The notes beneath the pieces were generated by a model. The model saw only the letters and a list, made by a program, of their open reading frames with translations. It had not been told where the DNA came from and did not search any database. A stretch of 64,000 nucleotides of DNA from assembly GCF_029581275.1 (NCBI RefSeq), contig NZ_CP120742.1:1710501-1774500 (forward strand). Reading direction: 5' to 3'. Of the stretch, positions 61,817 to 64,000 are shown piece after piece; the first letter of the stretch is position 1, and each line of letters opens with the position of its first letter. The position numbers were made by a program, and so were the translations under genes. The DNA is from Micromonospora sp. WMMD1155. GTDB lineage: Bacteria > Actinomycetota > Actinomycetes > Mycobacteriales > Micromonosporaceae.

Positions 61817-62959
61817 TCAGCCCAGTGCCTGCTCCAGATCGGCGAGCAGGTCGTCGACCGTCTCGATGCCGACAGACAGTCGCACGAGATCCCCGGGAAC
61901 TTCAAGCGGCGAGCCCGCAGCACTTGCGTGTGTCATCCGGCCCGGGTGCTCGATCAGGGATTCCACGCCACCCAGCGACTCGGCGAGCACGAAAAGCTTG
62001 GTGCGGTTGCAGATCTCGACGGCGTGGTCCTCACCGCCGGAGGCGCGGAACGAGATCATGCCGCCGAACCGGCGCATCTGCTTCGCGGCGACCTCGTGAC
62101 CGGGGTGCGAGGGCAGCCCGGGGTAGATCACCTGGGCGACCTTGGCGTGCCCGTCGAGGTACGCGGCGAGCCGCTCGGCGTTGTCGCAGTGCCGGTCCAT
62201 GCGTACCCCGAGGGTCTTGATGCCGCGCAGCGTGAGCCAGGCGTCGAACGGGCCGTTGATCGCGCCCATCGCGTTCTGGTGGTAGCGCAGCTCCTCGCCG
62301 AGCCCGGCGTCGGCGACGACGAGCGCGCCACCGACCACGTCGGAGTGCCCGCCGATGTACTTGGTGGTGGAGTGCACCACCACGTCCGCGCCGTGCGCGA
62401 TCGGCTGTTGCAGGTACGGCGAGGCGAAGGTGTTGTCCACGACGAGCAGCGCGCCCGCGTCGTGTGCCACGGCGGCCAGGGCGGCGATGTCGGCGATGCC
62501 GAGCAGCGGGTTGGTCGGCGTCTCCAGCCAGACGATCTTCGTGCGGCCGGGCTGGACGGCGGCCCGGATCGCGTCCGGGTCGGACACCTTGGCCGGGGTG
62601 AACTCCAGGCCCCAGCGCTGGGCGACCCGGGCGAAGAGCCGGTACGTGCCGCCGTACGCGTCGTCCGGGATCACCACGTGGTCGCCCGGCCGGCACACGG
62701 CCCGCAGCAGGGTGTCCTCCGCCGCCAGGCCACTGGCGAAGGCCAGCCCCACCGGCCCACCCTCCAGCGCCGCCAGGCACTCCTGAAGCGCGTCGCGGGT
62801 CGGGTTGCCGGAACGGCTGTACTCGTAGCCGAGCCGGGGCGCACCGACGGCGTCCTGCGCGTACGTGCTGGTCTGGTAGATCGGTGGGATCACCGCACCG
62901 GTGCGGGCCTCAGGGTCCTGGCCGGCGTGGATGGCGAGCGTCTCGAAGCCGTGGTTCAT
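61817..62959 (-). CDS. metB: Cystathionine gamma-synthase
   Basis: A 380-residue PLP enzyme of the Cys/Met metabolism family, forming cystathionine from an activated homoserine and cysteine. [35 protein letters not shown], and the PLP lysine in [19 protein letters not shown] are clear; [22 protein letters not shown] closes the family. Cystathionine gamma-lyase is close in sequence and cannot be excluded. The ATG follows TAGCCT by seven bases with no Shine-Dalgarno, so it is probably leaderless. In mycobacteria metB lies beside greA, as here with ilvA and the amidase between. Confidence 0.9.
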   Translation of the reverse strand: MNHGFETLAIHAGQDPEARTGAVIPPIYQTSTYAQDAVGAPRLGYEYSRSGNPTRDALQECLAALEGGPVGLAFASGLAAEDTLLRAVCRPGDHVVIPDDAYGGTYRLFARVAQRWGLEFTPAKVSDPDAIRAAVQPGRTKIVWLETPTNPLLGIADIAALAAVAHDAGALLVVDNTFASPYLQQPIAHGADVVVHSTTKYIGGHSDVVGGALVVADAGLGEELRYHQNAMGAINGPFDAWLTLRGIKTLGVRMDRHCDNAERLAAYLDGHAKVAQVIYPGLPSHPGHEVAAKQMRRFGGMISFRASGGEDHAVEICNRTKLFVLAESLGGVESLIEHPGRMTHASAAGSPLEVPGDLVRLSVGIETVDDLLADLEQALG

Positions 62960-63075
62960 GGTGGTGAGGCTAGTGCCCCGTCCCGAGTGCTGGAACAAGA
63001 ACCTGTCCGGCACGGCCCCGCGCACCGGCCGGCGCTGGACGGGCGTCCCGCGCGGGTGCGGCATAGCCTGTGCCG

Positions 63076-63498
63076 ATGAGCGGGTGCGTGTTCTGCGGGA
63101 TCGTGGCGGGTGAGGTGCCGGCGTTCCGGGTGGCCGACACCCCGGACGGGGTGGCGTTCCTGGACACCCGGCCGGTGTTCAAGGGGCACGTGCTGGTGGT
63201 CCCCCGGACGCACCTGGTGACCCTGGCCGATCTGCCGTCCGACCTGCTGCCGGGCTACTTCGCGCTGGTCCAACGCTTGGCGGTGGCCGTGGAGTCCGGT
63301 CTGGGGGCTGGCGGGACGTTCGTGGCGATGAACAACAAGGTGTCCCAGTCCGTCCCGCACCTGCACACCCACGTGGTGCCCCGCACCAAGGGAGACGGGC
63401 TGCGGGGGTTCTTCTGGCCACGCACCCGCTACGAGGACGACACCGAGGCCCAGACCTACGCGGACCGGGTCGCCGCCGCACTCTGCGGCGCGGCCTGA
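63076..63498 (+). CDS. HIT family hydrolase
   Basis: A 140-residue histidine-triad protein that hydrolyses or transfers nucleotides from phosphoramidates or dinucleoside polyphosphates. The N-terminus has [14 protein letters not shown] with two zinc-binding-type cysteines; [13 protein letters not shown] and [17 protein letters not shown] carry the HxHxH triad. The ATG lies six bases after a TAGCCT -10 box without Shine-Dalgarno, so it is leaderless. It is divergent from metB, which uses the same TAGCCT box. Confidence 0.92.
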   Translation: MSGCVFCGIVAGEVPAFRVADTPDGVAFLDTRPVFKGHVLVVPRTHLVTLADLPSDLLPGYFALVQRLAVAVESGLGAGGTFVAMNNKVSQSVPHLHTHVVPRTKGDGLRGFFWPRTRYEDDTEAQTYADRVAAALCGAA

Positions 63499-63573
63499 CT
63501 CACACTCGCGCGGGTAAGGAAGGTGGACCCACCGGTGTTGAACGCTGCGAGAGGTACGAGAGGAGATCCCCAC

Positions 63574-64000
<427 letters not shown>

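Noticed and set aside
62960..63075. A SAM-type riboswitch before metB
   Set aside because: The metB start lies seven bases after a -10 box, so there is no leader long enough to hold a riboswitch.

Overview
The window is high-GC actinobacterial DNA. It carries a WhiB-family regulator, mycothiol chemistry (Mca), F420 biosynthesis (FbiC, CofD, CofE), Scr1-type HTH/DUF397 genes, frequent GTG starts and leaderless promoters, and several families (DUF3499, TIGR03089, DUF4307, SCO7613-like) confined to actinobacteria. The gene content fits a Micromonosporaceae chromosome (Micromonospora-like). No tRNA, rRNA, CRISPR array, insertion sequence or prophage was recognised.

Left accessory region (1-16.0 kb). 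A polymorphic-toxin-like locus lies at the edge (YbaB-like protein, WXG100-like helical protein, start of a larger protein) opposite a divergent Imm35-deaminase-SUKH fusion. Next come an ECF sigma factor with a SnoaL-like tail facing a DUF899 gene across a perfect palindrome, then a secreted protein made of a duplicated domain. At 4.7-9.3 kb five co-directional genes resemble a vancomycin-resistance module: response regulator, histidine kinase, PLP serine/threonine-type enzyme, D-Ala-D-X ligase and VanX-like dipeptidase. After a G5/excalibur membrane protein comes a polyamine-type ABC operon (potDABC order), then an Scr1-type regulator with its DUF397 partner.

Conserved core (16.6-32 kb). DUF3499, a metallopeptidase-fold protein, WhiB2, CofD/CofE, ManC, a glycosyltransferase and TIGR03089 follow the order known around whiB2-fbiAB-manC in mycobacteria. 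A DUF4331 cluster (frameshifted), fbiC and a repeat-rich membrane protein are interspersed.

Middle (32.6-49.7 kb). Acetoacetyl-CoA synthetase, a thioesterase, membrane proteins, a Bcr/CflA-type exporter, a five-gene ECF sigma/zinc anti-sigma/ABC operon, acyl-CoA dehydrogenase, UDP-glucose dehydrogenase and a 1630-residue membrane protein with a tandem internal duplication.

Right core (49.8-64 kb). purE-purK, then a block matching the mycobacterial metB-greA-DUF4307-mca-small membrane protein-DUF255 order, with a GGDEF-EAL protein, threonine ammonia-lyase and an amidase interspersed, ending in a HIT protein and a truncated msrA.

Most striking are the van-like module, the family of dispersed palindromic intergenic repeats (16.2, 32.3 and 60.3 kb), the run of leaderless start sites including two divergent genes with overlapping -10 boxes (35.27 kb), and the ECF/ABC operon.
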